In this document: positions 27,103 through 35,755 of the stretch, one piece after another
Numbering within the stretch: the stretch's first letter is position 1
Layout: every line of letters starts with the position of its first letter
DNA from: Granulicella tundricola MP5ACTX9
GTDB lineage: Bacteria; Acidobacteriota; Terriglobia; Terriglobales; Acidobacteriaceae
NCBI RefSeq assembly: GCF_000178975.2
Contig: NC_015064.1
Location: 2,542,001 to 2,606,000 of the forward strand
Direction: 5' to 3'
DNA: 64,000 nucleotides
The notes under the pieces: generated by a model
What the model saw: the letters and a program-made list of their open reading frames with translations, nothing else
What the model was told of the DNA's origin: nothing
Database searches by the model: none
Translations under genes and position numbers: made by a program

Positions 27103-28574
27103 CAGGCCCGTCCCGCATTTGTACCAATCTCAGGCACAAATAGATCAACGTACTCATTCACAGCCATCGCCTCAAGCCGTCCCTGCTCCGCGGAAGCCTC
27201 AAGAATCTGCTTCTGCTGCCCCACAGAGAACCGCCGCGCAAGGTTCGCCTCAAACTTCGCCTGCAGCAACGGAATCCCATCCGCGCGTCTGCGCTTATGC
27301 CCAATCGGATACTCAACGGTCTCCTCAAGCAACGTCCCATCCTTCAACTCAATCACCAGAGTGTTCGCAATCGAGCGCTTCGCCGGATCAAGATAATCCT
27401 CGCTGAAGAGCGCATCCTCAACACACCTCATCTTGTCCCTCAGAGCATCGATCCGCGGATCAGATGCAATCTGATCCTCATAATCAGCCGCAGTCAACCG
27501 CCCAAAGATCAGCGGCACCGCCACCATGTACTGCACGCAATGATCGCGATCCGCCGGATTATTCAGCGGACCTTTCTTGTCGATGATCCGCAGACAAGCC
27601 TCATGCGTCCGGATCGTGATCTTCACAATCTCATCCGCCGTCCGCCCCAGCGCCTGCATCCTGCTTCGCAAAGTCATCGCCGCCTCAATCGCCGTCTGCG
27701 AATGAAACTCAGCAGGATAGCTGATCTTGAACAGCACGTTCTCCATCACATAAGACCCGTACGGCCGCTGAAACGTAAACTCCCTGCCGCCAAACGACAC
27801 ATCATAGAAGCCCCACTTCTTCGCCGTCAGCACCGACGGATACCCCGTCTCACCCGTCTTCGCAATCAACGCGAGCCTCACCGCGCGGCTCGTCGCATCG
27901 CCCGCCGCCCAGCTCTTGCGTGACCCCGTATTCGGCGCATGACGATACGTCCGCAGACTCTGCCCATCCACCCACGCCAGTGACAACGCAGCAGTCGTCT
28001 GCTCATACGTCAACCCCAGCATCTGGCTCACCACCGCAGTCGAAGCCACCTTCACCAGCACCACATGATCCAGCCCCACGCGGTTGAACGAGTTCTCCAG
28101 CGCCAGGCAGCCCTGAATCTCATGCGCCTTGATCATCGCCGTCAGCACCGCACGCATCGTCAGCGGCGCAAGCCCTTGAGCCACCGCCGCACGAGAAAGC
28201 CAATCCGCCACCGCAAGTATCCCGCCCAGATTATCCGACGGATGCCCCCACTCCGCAGCCAGCCACGTGTCGTTGTAGTCCAGCCACCGGATCATCGTGC
28301 CGATGTTGAACGCAGCCTGCACCGGATCAAGCTCATACTCCGTCCCCGGCACGCGAGCCCCATGCGGTACCGTCATCCCCGGCACCACAGGCCCCAGCAG
28401 CTTCGTACAAGCCGGATACTCCAGTGCCTCCAGCCCACACCCCAGCGTATCGATCAAACAAAGCCGAGCCGTCGCATACGCCAGCTCACTCTCAACCTCA
28501 TACCCAAACACATAATCCGCAATATCCACCAACACCTGATCCGGTGCCGCCCGCTCTGTACTCTCGTGAATCAA
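27102..28574 (-). CDS. prpD: 2-methylcitrate dehydratase (MmgE/PrpD family)
   Basis: A 490-residue protein. The N-terminus reads [34 protein letters not shown], with a typical MmgE/PrpD body that includes [51 protein letters not shown] and the [12 protein letters not shown] segment. PrpD dehydrates 2-methylcitrate to 2-methylaconitate in the methylcitrate cycle. Initiation is at a TTG overlapping the prpC stop (TTGA). The strong GGAGGAG five bases upstream lies inside prpC, and no in-frame ATG exists until far into the conserved region, so the TTG is well supported. It is the third gene of prpBCD. Confidence 0.94.
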   Translation of the reverse strand: MIHESTERAAPDQVLVDIADYVFGYEVESELAYATARLCLIDTLGCGLEALEYPACTKLLGPVVPGMTVPHGARVPGTEYELDPVQAAFNIGTMIRWLDYNDTWLAAEWGHPSDNLGGILAVADWLSRAAVAQGLAPLTMRAVLTAMIKAHEIQGCLALENSFNRVGLDHVVLVKVASTAVVSQMLGLTYEQTTAALSLAWVDGQSLRTYRHAPNTGSRKSWAAGDATSRAVRLALIAKTGETGYPSVLTAKKWGFYDVSFGGREFTFQRPYGSYVMENVLFKISYPAEFHSQTAIEAAMTLRSRMQALGRTADEIVKITIRTHEACLRIIDKKGPLNNPADRDHCVQYMVAVPLIFGRLTAADYEDQIASDPRIDALRDKMRCVEDALFSEDYLDPAKRSIANTLVIELKDGTLLEETVEYPIGHKRRRADGIPLLQAKFEANLARRFSVGQQKQILEASAEQGRLEAMAVNEYVDLFVPEIGTNAGRA

Positions 28575-29728
28575 GCTCTCTCCTCCAAAGGCACAAACCT
28601 GACTTCATCCGGTCCCGTATAGTTCGCAGCCGGCCGAATGATCTTCCCATCCTGCCGCTGTTCGATCACATGTGCCGCCCAACCCGCTGTCCTCGCCATC
28701 ACGAACAGCGGCGTAAACATAGCCGTAGGCACCCGCATCACGTGGAACGCCACCGCGCTGAACCAGTCAAGATTCGGAAACATCTTCTTTGCATCCCACA
28801 TCACCGCTTCAATCCGCTCAGCAATATCAAACAGCCCCGTCGTCCCCGCACCAGCAGCCAGCCCCCGCGCAACCTCCTTGATGATCTTGTTCCGCGGGTC
28901 GCTCACCGTATAAACCGGATGCCCGAACCCGATGATTACCTCCCGCGCCTCAACCCTCTTGCGAATCTCCACCTCCGCCTCGTCCGCCGACGCAAACTCA
29001 CTCTGTATCTCCAGCGCCACCTCATTGGCCCCACCATGCTTCGGCCCCTTCAGCGCCCCAATCGCGCCCGCCACACACGAGTAAAGATCGGACCCCGTCC
29101 CCGCAATCACCCGAGCCGCAAACGTAGACGCATTGAACTCATGCTCCGCATACAAAATCAGCGCAGTCTCCATCGCCCCAACCCACTCCGCTGAGGCCGC
29201 GCACCCATGCAGCAAATGCAAAAAGTGCCCCGCAATCGAATCATCCTCCGTCTCCACCTCAATCCGCCGCCCATGCCGGCTGAAGTGATACCAGTACAGC
29301 AACGCAGACGGCATGGAAGCGATCAACCCATCCGCAATCTCCCTGGCCTCCGCAACCTTGTGCCCATCCTTCTCCGGCAGCACGCACCCCAGCACCGCCA
29401 CGTAAGTCCGCAGCACATCCATCGGATGCGTCGCCGCCGGCAGCAACTCCAGCGCTGCCTTCACGCTCGCAGGAAGCCCCCGCAGCCCCTTCAACTTAGC
29501 CTTGTAGCTTCCAATCTCCGCAACATTCGGCAGCCGTCCATGAATCAGCAGATACGCGACTTCCTCATACCCACACCGCCCCGCCAGATCGGCAATACCG
29601 TACCCTCGATACCGCAGCTCACTCCCATTCCGCCCCACGGTACACAGCGCCGTATTCCCCGCCGGAGTCCCGGACAGCGCCACCGACTTCTTCGGCTTAA
29701 ACCCAACCTCCGCGACCGCCTCGCTCAC
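28571..29728 (-). CDS. prpC: 2-methylcitrate synthase
   Basis: A 385-residue member of the citrate synthase family. Visible marks: [84 protein letters not shown] with a catalytic His, [13 protein letters not shown] and the C-terminal NYTGP. The enzyme condenses propionyl-CoA with oxaloacetate. The short form and the neighbours prpB and prpD favour 2-methylcitrate synthase over the main citrate synthase. It starts with GTG overlapping the prpB stop by four bases (GTGA), with GGAGGGGAA in front. Confidence 0.94.
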   Translation of the reverse strand: MSEAVAEVGFKPKKSVALSGTPAGNTALCTVGRNGSELRYRGYGIADLAGRCGYEEVAYLLIHGRLPNVAEIGSYKAKLKGLRGLPASVKAALELLPAATHPMDVLRTYVAVLGCVLPEKDGHKVAEAREIADGLIASMPSALLYWYHFSRHGRRIEVETEDDSIAGHFLHLLHGCAASAEWVGAMETALILYAEHEFNASTFAARVIAGTGSDLYSCVAGAIGALKGPKHGGANEVALEIQSEFASADEAEVEIRKRVEAREVIIGFGHPVYTVSDPRNKIIKEVARGLAAGAGTTGLFDIAERIEAVMWDAKKMFPNLDWFSAVAFHVMRVPTAMFTPLFVMARTAGWAAHVIEQRQDGKIIRPAANYTGPDEVRFVPLEERA

Positions 29729-30615
29729 TTCCCCTCCTTCTTCTGTGCAAACAGCTCGTCCAACTTACTCTCATACGCGTAATAGTCAAGAAACCGGTAC
29801 AGCTCCGCGCGCGTCTGCATTATCGGCACCACGCTCTTCTGCGTGCCCTCCGCACGGATCGTCTCGTACACCTTCAACGCCGCCGCATTCATCGCCCTGT
29901 AAGCTGAGCAGCAATACAACACCACATCCACCCCCGCCGCCCCAAGCTCCTCCGTCGTAAACATCGGCGAATGCCCAAACTCCGTAATATTCGCCAAAAT
30001 CGGCACCCCGGCGGCCCTCTTGAACTCTCCATACTGTGAAAGCTCCGTCACCGCCTCCGCGAAGATCATATCCGCGCCCGCAGCCACATACGCCGCAGTC
30101 CGTTCGAGCGCAGCCTCCAGCCCCTCGCCCGCCAGCGCATCCGTCCTGGCCATGATCACAAACCCTTCATCCGTCCGCGCATCCACCGCCGCCTTGATCC
30201 GGTCGACCATCTCCCCCACAGCCACAACCTCCTTTCCCGGCCTGTGCCCACACCGCTTCGTCCCCACCTGGTCCTCCAGATGCACCGCTCCCGCACCCGC
30301 CTTGATCATCGACCGGATCGTCCGAGCAATATTGAAAGCCCCACCCCAACCCGTATCGATGTCCACCAGCACCGGCAGCTTAGTCACCTCCGTGATCCGC
30401 CTTACATCGATCAGCACATCCTCCATCGTGCTGATCCCCAGGTCCGGCATCCCCAGCGAGTTCGCCGCAACCCCACCCCCAGAAACATACAGCGCCTTGA
30501 ACCCCGTAGCCTCCGCCATCCGCGCCGTATAAGCATTGATCGCACCCGCCACCTGCAGCGGCCGCTCATCCTTCACCGCCTGCCGAAACCTAGCACCCGC
30601 CGACTCCACAGCCAT
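29725..30615 (-). CDS. prpB: 2-methylisocitrate lyase
   Basis: A 296-residue PEP mutase/isocitrate lyase family enzyme. It shows [26 protein letters not shown], the metal-binding DIDTGWGG, the active-site loop [10 protein letters not shown] and [21 protein letters not shown]. PrpB cleaves 2-methylisocitrate to pyruvate and succinate, the last step of the methylcitrate cycle. It is the first gene of the long minus-strand cluster. The GAGGGT ribosome binding site in front of the ATG lies inside the 3' arm of a perfect 8-bp inverted repeat, which may control the cluster. Confidence 0.95.
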   Translation of the reverse strand: MAVESAGARFRQAVKDERPLQVAGAINAYTARMAEATGFKALYVSGGGVAANSLGMPDLGISTMEDVLIDVRRITEVTKLPVLVDIDTGWGGAFNIARTIRSMIKAGAGAVHLEDQVGTKRCGHRPGKEVVAVGEMVDRIKAAVDARTDEGFVIMARTDALAGEGLEAALERTAAYVAAGADMIFAEAVTELSQYGEFKRAAGVPILANITEFGHSPMFTTEELGAAGVDVVLYCCSAYRAMNAAALKVYETIRAEGTQKSVVPIMQTRAELYRFLDYYAYESKLDELFAQKKEGK

Positions 30616-30616
30616 C

Positions 30617-30650
30617 CGTACCCTCGCACATCAGTCGCCACTAGGGTACG
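30617..30650 (-). promoter_or_regulatory. Perfect inverted repeat enclosing the prpB ribosome binding site
   Basis: On the prpB strand CGTACCCT (30650-30643) is followed after 18 bases by AGGGTACG (30624-30617), one base before the start codon. The 3' arm includes the AGGGT ribosome binding site. It could be an RNA hairpin that blocks initiation, or a protein operator between prpB and the divergent transporter gene. Confidence 0.4.
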
Positions 30651-30712
30651 CCCCAGAGGACAAACCAAGCCAATCACTCCCACACAGCTCCCCAATAAGG
30701 TATGTTTTCTCA

Positions 30713-32026
30713 ATGAGCAAGCCACTCTCCCCCGGCGCGACAGGCGCGAAGGCCATCAACACCCCCGCCCAGGTCCTCTTCGCCAGCCTCATCGGCACCG
30801 CCGTTGAGTTCTTCGACTTCTACATCTACGCCACCGCCGCGGTCATCGTCTTCCCGTCGCTCTTCTTCCCCAAATCCGACCCCGCCGCCGCCACCCTGCT
30901 CTCGCTCGCCACCTTCGGCGTCGCCTTCCTCGCGCGCCCCATCGGCTCCGCGCTCTTCGGCCACTTTGGCGACCGCATCGGCCGCAAGACCACCCTGGTC
31001 CTCGCCCTCGGCACCATGGGCCTATCCACCTTCCTCATCGGCTGCCTGCCCACCTACTCCCTCATCGGCGTCGCCGCACCGCTACTCCTCGCCCTCTGCC
31101 GCTTCGGCCAGGGCATCGGCCTCGGCGGCGAGTGGGGCGGAGCCGTCCTCCTCGCAGTAGAAAATGCGCCCCCCAACAAGCGCGCCTGGTACGGCATGTT
31201 CCCGCAGCTCGGCGCGCCCCTGGGTTTCTTCCTCTCCGGCCTCGTCTTCTATCTCCTCTCTCACCTCCTCACCAACAGGCAGTTCCTCTCCTTCGGCTGG
31301 CGTTTGCCCTTCCTCGCCAGCGCCGCCCTCGTCCTGCTCGGCCTTTACGTCCGCCTCACCATCACGGAGACCCCGGTCTTTGAAGCGGCGCGCAAACGCG
31401 GTGAGCAGACCGAGATGCCGGTCCTCAAGGTCTTCACCCACTACACCAAGTCGCTCGTCGCCGGCATCATGATCTGCCTTGCCACCTTCGTCCTCTTCTA
31501 TCTCATGATCGTCTTCGCCCTCTCCTGGGGCGTCAACGCGCTCCACTTCACGCGAGACAAGTTCCTCCTTATCCAGCTCTTCGGAGTCATTTTCTTCGCC
31601 GGAACCATCCCCATCGCCGCCTTGCTCGCAGAAAAGGGCCGCCGTGTCGTAATGATTGCCGTCAGCGTCGCCATCGGCATCTTCGGCCTGGTATTCGCGC
31701 AGATCTTTCAGGCCGGAACCACCGGAGCCATCGTCGCAATGTGCCTGGGCCTCGCCCTCATGGGCCTCACCTACGGTCCCCTCGGCACCATCATCTCGGA
31801 GATCTTCCCCACCTCCATCCGGTACAGCGGCAGCTCACTCGCCTTCAGCTTCGGCGGCATTCTCGGGGCCTCAGCCACCCCCAGCATCGCCACCTGGCTC
31901 GCCACCCACTATGGCCTGCAGTACGTCGGCTACTACCTCACCGGCTCCGCCGTCCTCACAACAATCGGCCTGCTCTGGATCCACGAAACCCGCGACGAAG
32001 ACCTCACTACAGCCCCCATCACCTAG
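30713..32026 (+). CDS. MHS-family metabolite:proton symporter (MFS)
   Basis: A 437-residue transporter with about twelve membrane segments. The start TAVEFFDFYIYATAAVIVFP, the loop motif FGHFGDRIGRKTTLV and RFGQGIGLGGEWGGAVLLAVENAP are typical of the metabolite:H+ symporter branch (ProP, ShiA, KgtP relatives). These import compatible solutes, dicarboxylates or aromatic acids. The ATG at 30713 begins the conserved N-terminus; upstream in-frame sequence runs antisense to prpB. It is divergent from prpB with under 100 bases between, so a substrate related to propionate or organic acids is possible but unproven. A strong hairpin follows the stop. Confidence 0.86.
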   Translation: MSKPLSPGATGAKAINTPAQVLFASLIGTAVEFFDFYIYATAAVIVFPSLFFPKSDPAAATLLSLATFGVAFLARPIGSALFGHFGDRIGRKTTLVLALGTMGLSTFLIGCLPTYSLIGVAAPLLLALCRFGQGIGLGGEWGGAVLLAVENAPPNKRAWYGMFPQLGAPLGFFLSGLVFYLLSHLLTNRQFLSFGWRLPFLASAALVLLGLYVRLTITETPVFEAARKRGEQTEMPVLKVFTHYTKSLVAGIMICLATFVLFYLMIVFALSWGVNALHFTRDKFLLIQLFGVIFFAGTIPIAALLAEKGRRVVMIAVSVAIGIFGLVFAQIFQAGTTGAIVAMCLGLALMGLTYGPLGTIISEIFPTSIRYSGSSLAFSFGGILGASATPSIATWLATHYGLQYVGYYLTGSAVLTTIGLLWIHETRDEDLTTAPIT

Positions 32027-32043
32027 CCGCCACTACCGGGTGC

Positions 32044-32069
32044 CCCACGTCCTGATTTTGGGACGTGGG
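32044..32069. terminator. Bidirectional terminator hairpin, possibly a dispersed repeat
   Basis: CCCACGTCC (32044-32052) and GGACGTGGG (32061-32069) form a perfect 9-bp stem with an eight-base loop, followed by TTT. It lies between the convergent transporter and thiS genes. The compact G+C-rich form also resembles short intergenic palindromes repeated in acidobacterial genomes; that would need a genome search. Confidence 0.6.
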
Positions 32070-32083
32070 TTTCCACGGGTCTC

Positions 32084-32302
32084 TTAGCATCCACCACCCA
32101 CAAAATGCACCACCTCCAGCTTGTCACCTCCACGGACTCCCTGCTCCCCCCACCGCTTCCGAGACACAATCTCCCCGTTTAGCTCCACCGCCACACGGTC
32201 CGCCTTCAATCCCAGCGCGGCGACAACCACATCCATCGCCGCGCCATCCTCCAGAGCCTCCAGGCTCTGTGCCTGCCCATTCAACGTCAACGTCAAACTC
32301 AT
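32084..32302 (-). CDS. thiS: Sulfur carrier protein ThiS with one residue after Gly-Gly
   Basis: A 72-residue beta-grasp protein: MSLTLTLNGQAQSLE at the start, then VAVELNGEIVSRKRWG and LEVVHFVGGGC at the end. ThiS carries sulfur as a C-terminal thiocarboxylate for thiazole formation in thiamine synthesis, which normally needs an exposed C-terminal Gly-Gly. Here the reading frame ends GGT GGA TGC TAA, so a cysteine follows the glycines. Removal of that residue, an alternative carrier role or a persulfide variant are possible. The ATG at 32302 is preferred to an upstream start inside the next gene. thiD lies about 500 bases upstream on the same strand. Confidence 0.85.
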   Translation of the reverse strand: MSLTLTLNGQAQSLEALEDGAAMDVVVAALGLKADRVAVELNGEIVSRKRWGEQGVRGGDKLEVVHFVGGGC

Positions 32303-32312
32303 ACCTTCAAGC

Positions 32313-32696
32313 CTACCAGCGCTCCGTCTTCCCACCACGAACCGGCTCGCCGATCACCTTATCCACCATGCCGCGCATCCACAGGTTGAACTTGCGTCCC
32401 ACCGGCACCACCTCCGGGCATTCGCTAAACACGGCCCGGCTCAGCCGCATCAAGATCTGCACCGCCTCCTGATTGCTCTTCACCGTACGCTCATCCACCC
32501 CAAACAGCCGCGAGTCGACCAGATACTCCACCGCGTGGCCCAGCATCTCCAACGCCCGCCCCTGCTCCATGTTTCCTCGCCGCATCGTCCGGCGACGCTC
32601 CACAAACATCGTGTTCTTCAGATTTAGCGGCACTGGGATATGGTCCTGCATAAGCGTGGGTCCAACAGGTTCTGCCTTCACGGCGGATACGTTCAT
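32313..32696 (-). CDS. Conserved-looking hypothetical protein
   Basis: A 127-residue protein that I do not recognise. It has no signal peptide and no membrane segment. The N-terminal third is basic (FVERRRTMRRGNMEQGRALEML) and the middle looks helical (AVEYLVDSRLFGVDERTVKSNQEAVQILMRLSRAVFSECPEV). GGAGAAAA precedes the ATG at 32696, which supports a real gene. It lies between thiD and thiS on the same strand, ending ten bases before the thiS start, so the three may form one transcript. A link to thiamine synthesis is only positional. Confidence 0.65.
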   Translation of the reverse strand: MNVSAVKAEPVGPTLMQDHIPVPLNLKNTMFVERRRTMRRGNMEQGRALEMLGHAVEYLVDSRLFGVDERTVKSNQEAVQILMRLSRAVFSECPEVVPVGRKFNLWMRGMVDKVIGEPVRGGKTERW

Positions 32697-32795
32697 CGGG
32701 TTTTCTCCTCGATCAACCTATCGGCCCACCCGCCTAACCCATGATTCGGCCATAGCGTTCACTCCCACCCAGCCAAGTACAAAAGTACCCCCGCC

Positions 32796-33599
32796 TTACC
32801 GAGCCCTCTGAGTCCGCAGTGGCCACAGCAACTCCATCGGCCCCTTACCTCCACCCCGCACCTCCGCCCGCCGGATCGCCCCCGCAACAAACTGCTTGGC
32901 GTTCCGGACGGCCTCCACAGCCTCAAGCCCACTCACCAATCCACACATCAGTGCCGTAGAAAACGCACACCCCGTCCCATGCGTAGCGGTACTTTCGATC
33001 CACACCCCTGGCACCCAAACCGCCGCTCCATCCGCCGTCACCACCAGGTCATCCGGAACGTCCAGGTCTCCGCCTGTCGCAACCACATTCAACCCCGGCC
33101 AGCGCTCCCCCAGTTCCAGGGCCGCCACCTCCATCTCCTCCTTCGTATCCAACTCCCGCCCCACCAGCACCTCGAGCTCCCCCAGATTAGGCGTCACCCA
33201 GTCCACCAGCGGCAGCAGCCTCTCCCGCATCGCCTCGACGCCCGGAGCATCCAACAACGCCCGGCCGGAGCTCGACCGCATCACAGGGTCCAGCACCACC
33301 GGCACCCCCTCGCCAATCCCCCGCAGAAACTCCAGCACCACCTCCACGGTCGCAGCCGTTGCCAGCATCCCAATCTTGATCCCCGCCGCAGGCAGATCCA
33401 CCGCCAGGCAATCCAGCGTAGAAGCCACCACCTCCGGCGGCACTGGATGCGTAGCCCTGACGCCCAGCGTGGATTGCACCGTCAACGCCGTAATGCATGA
33501 GGTCCCAAACACCCCCAGAGCCCCCATCACCGCCAGGTCAGCCGTCACCCCAGCCCCGCTCGAGGGATCGAACCCCGCAATCGTAAGTCCAGTCTTCAT
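32796..33599 (-). CDS. thiD: Hydroxymethylpyrimidine/phosphomethylpyrimidine kinase
   Basis: A 267-residue ribokinase-fold enzyme. Visible marks: TIAGFDPSSGAGVTADLAVM at the N-terminus, GIKIGMLATAATVEVV, PVVLDPVMRSSSGRALL, TPNLGELEVLVG and the C-terminal anion-hole motif STATHGTGCAFSTAL with the catalytic Asp equivalent replaced by a CAFSTA context typical of ThiD. It phosphorylates HMP and HMP-P in the pyrimidine branch of thiamine synthesis. No TPP riboswitch was seen upstream (only 32 bases separate it from divergent pyrF). thiS lies downstream on the same strand. Confidence 0.93.
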   Translation of the reverse strand: MKTGLTIAGFDPSSGAGVTADLAVMGALGVFGTSCITALTVQSTLGVRATHPVPPEVVASTLDCLAVDLPAAGIKIGMLATAATVEVVLEFLRGIGEGVPVVLDPVMRSSSGRALLDAPGVEAMRERLLPLVDWVTPNLGELEVLVGRELDTKEEMEVAALELGERWPGLNVVATGGDLDVPDDLVVTADGAAVWVPGVWIESTATHGTGCAFSTALMCGLVSGLEAVEAVRNAKQFVAGAIRRAEVRGGGKGPMELLWPLRTQRAR

Positions 33600-33631
33600 C
33601 CCTCAATCATCGCAGACGATAAACTGCACTC

Positions 33632-34345
33632 ATGCCACATTCCCTCACCCCCCGCGACCAACTGATCGTCGCCCTTGACTACCCCACCGCCGCCGCCGCC
33701 CTCGCCCTCGTCGACGCCCTAGATGGCCAATGCCTCTGGTTCAAAGTGGGCCTCGAGCTCTACCTTGCCGCCGGTGCCCCCATCGTCACCACCCTCCGCC
33801 AGCGCGGCTTCAACGTCTTCCTCGACCTCAAACTCCACGACATCCCCAACACCGTAGCCTCGGCCGTCCGTTCCGTATCAAGCCTCGGAGCCTCGCTCCT
33901 CACCCTCCACGCCGCCGGCGGTCCAGCTATGCTCGCAGCAGCAGCGGAAGCAGCCTCAGCAACTCCGGACGCCCCCACCCTCCTCGCAGTCACCGTCCTC
34001 ACCAGCATGGACAACACCCAACTCAACAGCATTGGAGTCCCCGGCACCCCCGCCGATCAGGTCCTCCGCCTCGCCCACATGGCAGCCGCTGCAGGCGTCC
34101 CAAACCTCGTCTGCTCGTCAGAAGAACTAACCGCCCTCCGCCGCGACCTCGGCCCATCCCCCCGCCTGGTCGTCCCCGGAATCCGCCCCACCGGTGCCTC
34201 AACGGACGATCAGCAGCGCATCGCCACTCCCGCCGCCGCCATCGCAGCCGGAGCCTCCATGCTCGTCGTAGGCCGCCCCATCACAAAAGCCGCCAACCCC
34301 GCGAAGGCCGCCGAAGCGATCCTCCACGAAATCAGCGGCCTATAA
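33632..34345 (+). CDS. pyrF: Orotidine-5'-phosphate decarboxylase
   Basis: A 237-residue protein with the bacterial PyrF pattern: LIVALDYPTAAAALALVDAL, WFKVGLELYLAAG, VFLDLKLHDIPNTVASAV (catalytic Lys-x-x-Asp), TLHAAGG, VLTSMD and the phosphate-binding VVPGIRPTG ... DQQRIATP and LVVGRPIT. It makes UMP in the last step of pyrimidine synthesis. It is divergent from thiD and has no other pyrimidine gene nearby. The stop codon runs into a short tandem repeat of ACTCGAA. Confidence 0.96.
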   Translation: MPHSLTPRDQLIVALDYPTAAAALALVDALDGQCLWFKVGLELYLAAGAPIVTTLRQRGFNVFLDLKLHDIPNTVASAVRSVSSLGASLLTLHAAGGPAMLAAAAEAASATPDAPTLLAVTVLTSMDNTQLNSIGVPGTPADQVLRLAHMAAAAGVPNLVCSSEELTALRRDLGPSPRLVVPGIRPTGASTDDQQRIATPAAAIAAGASMLVVGRPITKAANPAKAAEAILHEISGL

Positions 34346-34372
34346 CTCGAAACTCGAAACTCGCGACTCGAA
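34345..34372. repeat. Four copies of a 7-base tandem repeat
   Basis: ACTCGAA occurs four times in a row directly after pyrF; the third copy reads ACTCGCG. The first copy begins at the last base of the pyrF stop codon. It looks like a simple-sequence repeat with no visible hairpin. Confidence 0.7.
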
Positions 34373-34410
34373 ACTGGTCAGTGCCAAGCTTCCTCAACAC
34401 AGTCGCTGCT

Positions 34411-35268
34411 CTATCCGTAAGTCACCGAAAGATCACTAAGCCGCAACGCCAGACTCTTAGCCGACCCGCCGCCCTTCAAAAACTCTCCCAGCGGCAGCTC
34501 CGTCACGGCATACCCAGCCGCCCGCAGCCTCTCCGCCAGTCGTCCCGAAGCCTTGTGCATCAGGACATCGCGCCCGATGTTGATCACATTGCACCCAAAC
34601 TGCGCCGCCTCGGACTCTGTCGCCATGATCCGCCTCTCTGCCGGATAAGCCGCCTCGATCAACGCCAGCGACATCGCATCGAAAGCCCCCGGATAGTACA
34701 GAACCCGCCCACCGCTCAAAGGCGCAAAACACGTATCCAGGTGATAGAACCGCGGGTCGACCAGGTGCAAAGACGTCACCTGAACATGCCAGGCTTCAGC
34801 CACATGCCCATGGCTGTACTTGCACGTCCTCGCCCCATGCGCCGCCCAGAGATGCCGCCCATCGCTGTCGAACAGCGCATCGCCTTCACCCTCAAAACAC
34901 GTCTCCCGAGGCGTGTCCCAAAGCAGGAATCCCGCCTCCTGCAGCCACCGCCGCAGATGACGTTCCTCCGGCTGCCGCTCCGCGTGCGCGAAGCTTGAAA
35001 CCGCCGCCACCCCGTGATGCACGAGAGCCGTATGCCCCACAAACACCATGTCAGGCGAGCCCTGCCGGGGATGCAGCAGCTTCACATCCGCAATCCGCCC
35101 CAGAGCCTCGTACAGACCCCGCCACTGTGCAAACGAGGCGTCTCGGGTAGGCCGATGCAGATTCCCCGCCATCCAAGGGTTGATCACGTACCCCACGTCA
35201 TACCACTCCGGCGAGCACATCAAAAAAGTCGCTCTGCTGAAGTGCGTCGACGGCAAAGTTGCCGCCAC
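34411..35268 (-). CDS. Amidinotransferase-fold hydrolase (DDAH/arginine deiminase superfamily)
   Basis: About 285 residues. The conserved domain starts TFLMCSPEWYDVGYVINPWM; later come a Phe-Tyr-His-Leu-Asp-Thr-Cys-Phe motif with the catalytic His, and FGCNVINIGRDVLM with the catalytic Cys near the C-terminus. This fits the guanidino-modifying superfamily, closest in style to dimethylarginine dimethylaminohydrolase or ornithine-forming enzymes. The start is uncertain. I prefer GTG 35268 (GCAGGA just before it, and the conserved domain starts soon after); an in-frame reading could begin as far up as TTG 35430. A perfect 14-bp hairpin sits just upstream of that. The substrate is not known. Confidence 0.75.
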   Translation of the reverse strand: MAATLPSTHFSRATFLMCSPEWYDVGYVINPWMAGNLHRPTRDASFAQWRGLYEALGRIADVKLLHPRQGSPDMVFVGHTALVHHGVAAVSSFAHAERQPEERHLRRWLQEAGFLLWDTPRETCFEGEGDALFDSDGRHLWAAHGARTCKYSHGHVAEAWHVQVTSLHLVDPRFYHLDTCFAPLSGGRVLYYPGAFDAMSLALIEAAYPAERRIMATESEAAQFGCNVINIGRDVLMHKASGRLAERLRAAGYAVTELPLGEFLKGGGSAKSLALRLSDLSVTYG

Positions 35269-35434
35269 ATTTCCTGCCAAAGTCCCTGCTAAAACTGTCG
35301 TCTCTTTCCCGTTGAACACGAGGTCCCTGCTTTCCGTACGTGAGTCTGCCCCCTCTTGACCACGTTCGTCAACCCACCCGCAGTTAATCTTCGAACCCCT
35401 ATGTACCACCTCGGCACAAACATGAATCAAGACG

Positions 35435-35475
35435 CAAAATGGGCTCGCACTCTGTAAGGAAGCGAGCCCATTTTG
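35435..35475. terminator. Perfect 14-bp inverted repeat, bidirectional terminator type
   Basis: CAAAATGGGCTCGC (35435-35448) is exactly complementary to GCGAGCCCATTTTG (35462-35475), with a 13-base loop. An A-run on one side and a T-run on the other make it read as an intrinsic terminator on both strands. It follows the zinc-ribbon gene on the minus strand and insulates the amidinotransferase-fold gene. Confidence 0.7.
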
Positions 35476-35553
35476 TCCGGTGACTCATGATTGGCCCGGG
35501 ACCAGAAGTCCAGACCTAAATCACCTGTTTTGAAGACTTTGAATCAAATACCG

Positions 35554-35570
35554 GGGTGGGAGTCCCACCC
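35554..35570 (-). terminator. Short G+C hairpin after the zinc-ribbon gene
   Basis: GGGTGGG and CCCACCC form a 7-bp stem with a three-base loop (AGT), six bases downstream of the stop of the small minus-strand gene. There is no clear T-run, so it may only stabilise the 3' end. Confidence 0.35.
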
Positions 35571-35575
35571 TTGAA

Positions 35576-35755
35576 TTACAGCTTCTCGAAGAAATCGCAA
35601 GCCGAGCAGGAGATATAAACTCCACCCGGAATCCCGCGCTCACGATCCTTGACCCGCTTCACAATCCGGGTCAGCTTCCCGCACTTCGGGCAATCCGTGC
35701 TCTTGTTCGTGTCCATGACCTTGGCGCGATCGCCGGTCTTTGCAATCTTTGACAT
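35576..35755 (-). CDS. Small zinc-ribbon protein
   Basis: A 59-residue protein: MSKIAKTGDRAKVMDTNK, then CPKCGK, a basic middle (RIVKRVKDRERGIPG) and CSACDFFEKL at the end. The two CxxC pairs form a zinc ribbon like that in some small ribosome-associated or RNA-polymerase-associated proteins, but I do not recognise the family. GGGAGAG lies six bases before the ATG at 35755, which supports translation. It is a single gene with its own terminator. The basic surface would fit RNA or DNA binding. Confidence 0.7.
   Translation of the reverse strand: MSKIAKTGDRAKVMDTNKSTDCPKCGKLTRIVKRVKDRERGIPGGVYISCSACDFFEKL

Larger units (their letters stand above)
35269..35575. other. Leader/intergenic stretch with a strong hairpin
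   Basis: About 300 bases between the preferred start of the amidinotransferase-fold gene and the small zinc-ribbon gene. It holds the perfect hairpin at 35435-35475 and the short hairpin at 35554-35570. The part next to the amidinotransferase gene may still be coding if translation starts further upstream. Confidence 0.5.

Noticed and set aside
32044-32069. CRISPR-like palindrome
   Set aside because: Only one copy is present in the window and there are no spacers. It serves as a terminator between convergent genes.
32313-33631. TPP riboswitch for the thi genes
   Set aside because: The gap upstream of thiD is only 32 bases, and no thi-box-like CTGAGA element was seen before thiD or thiS.
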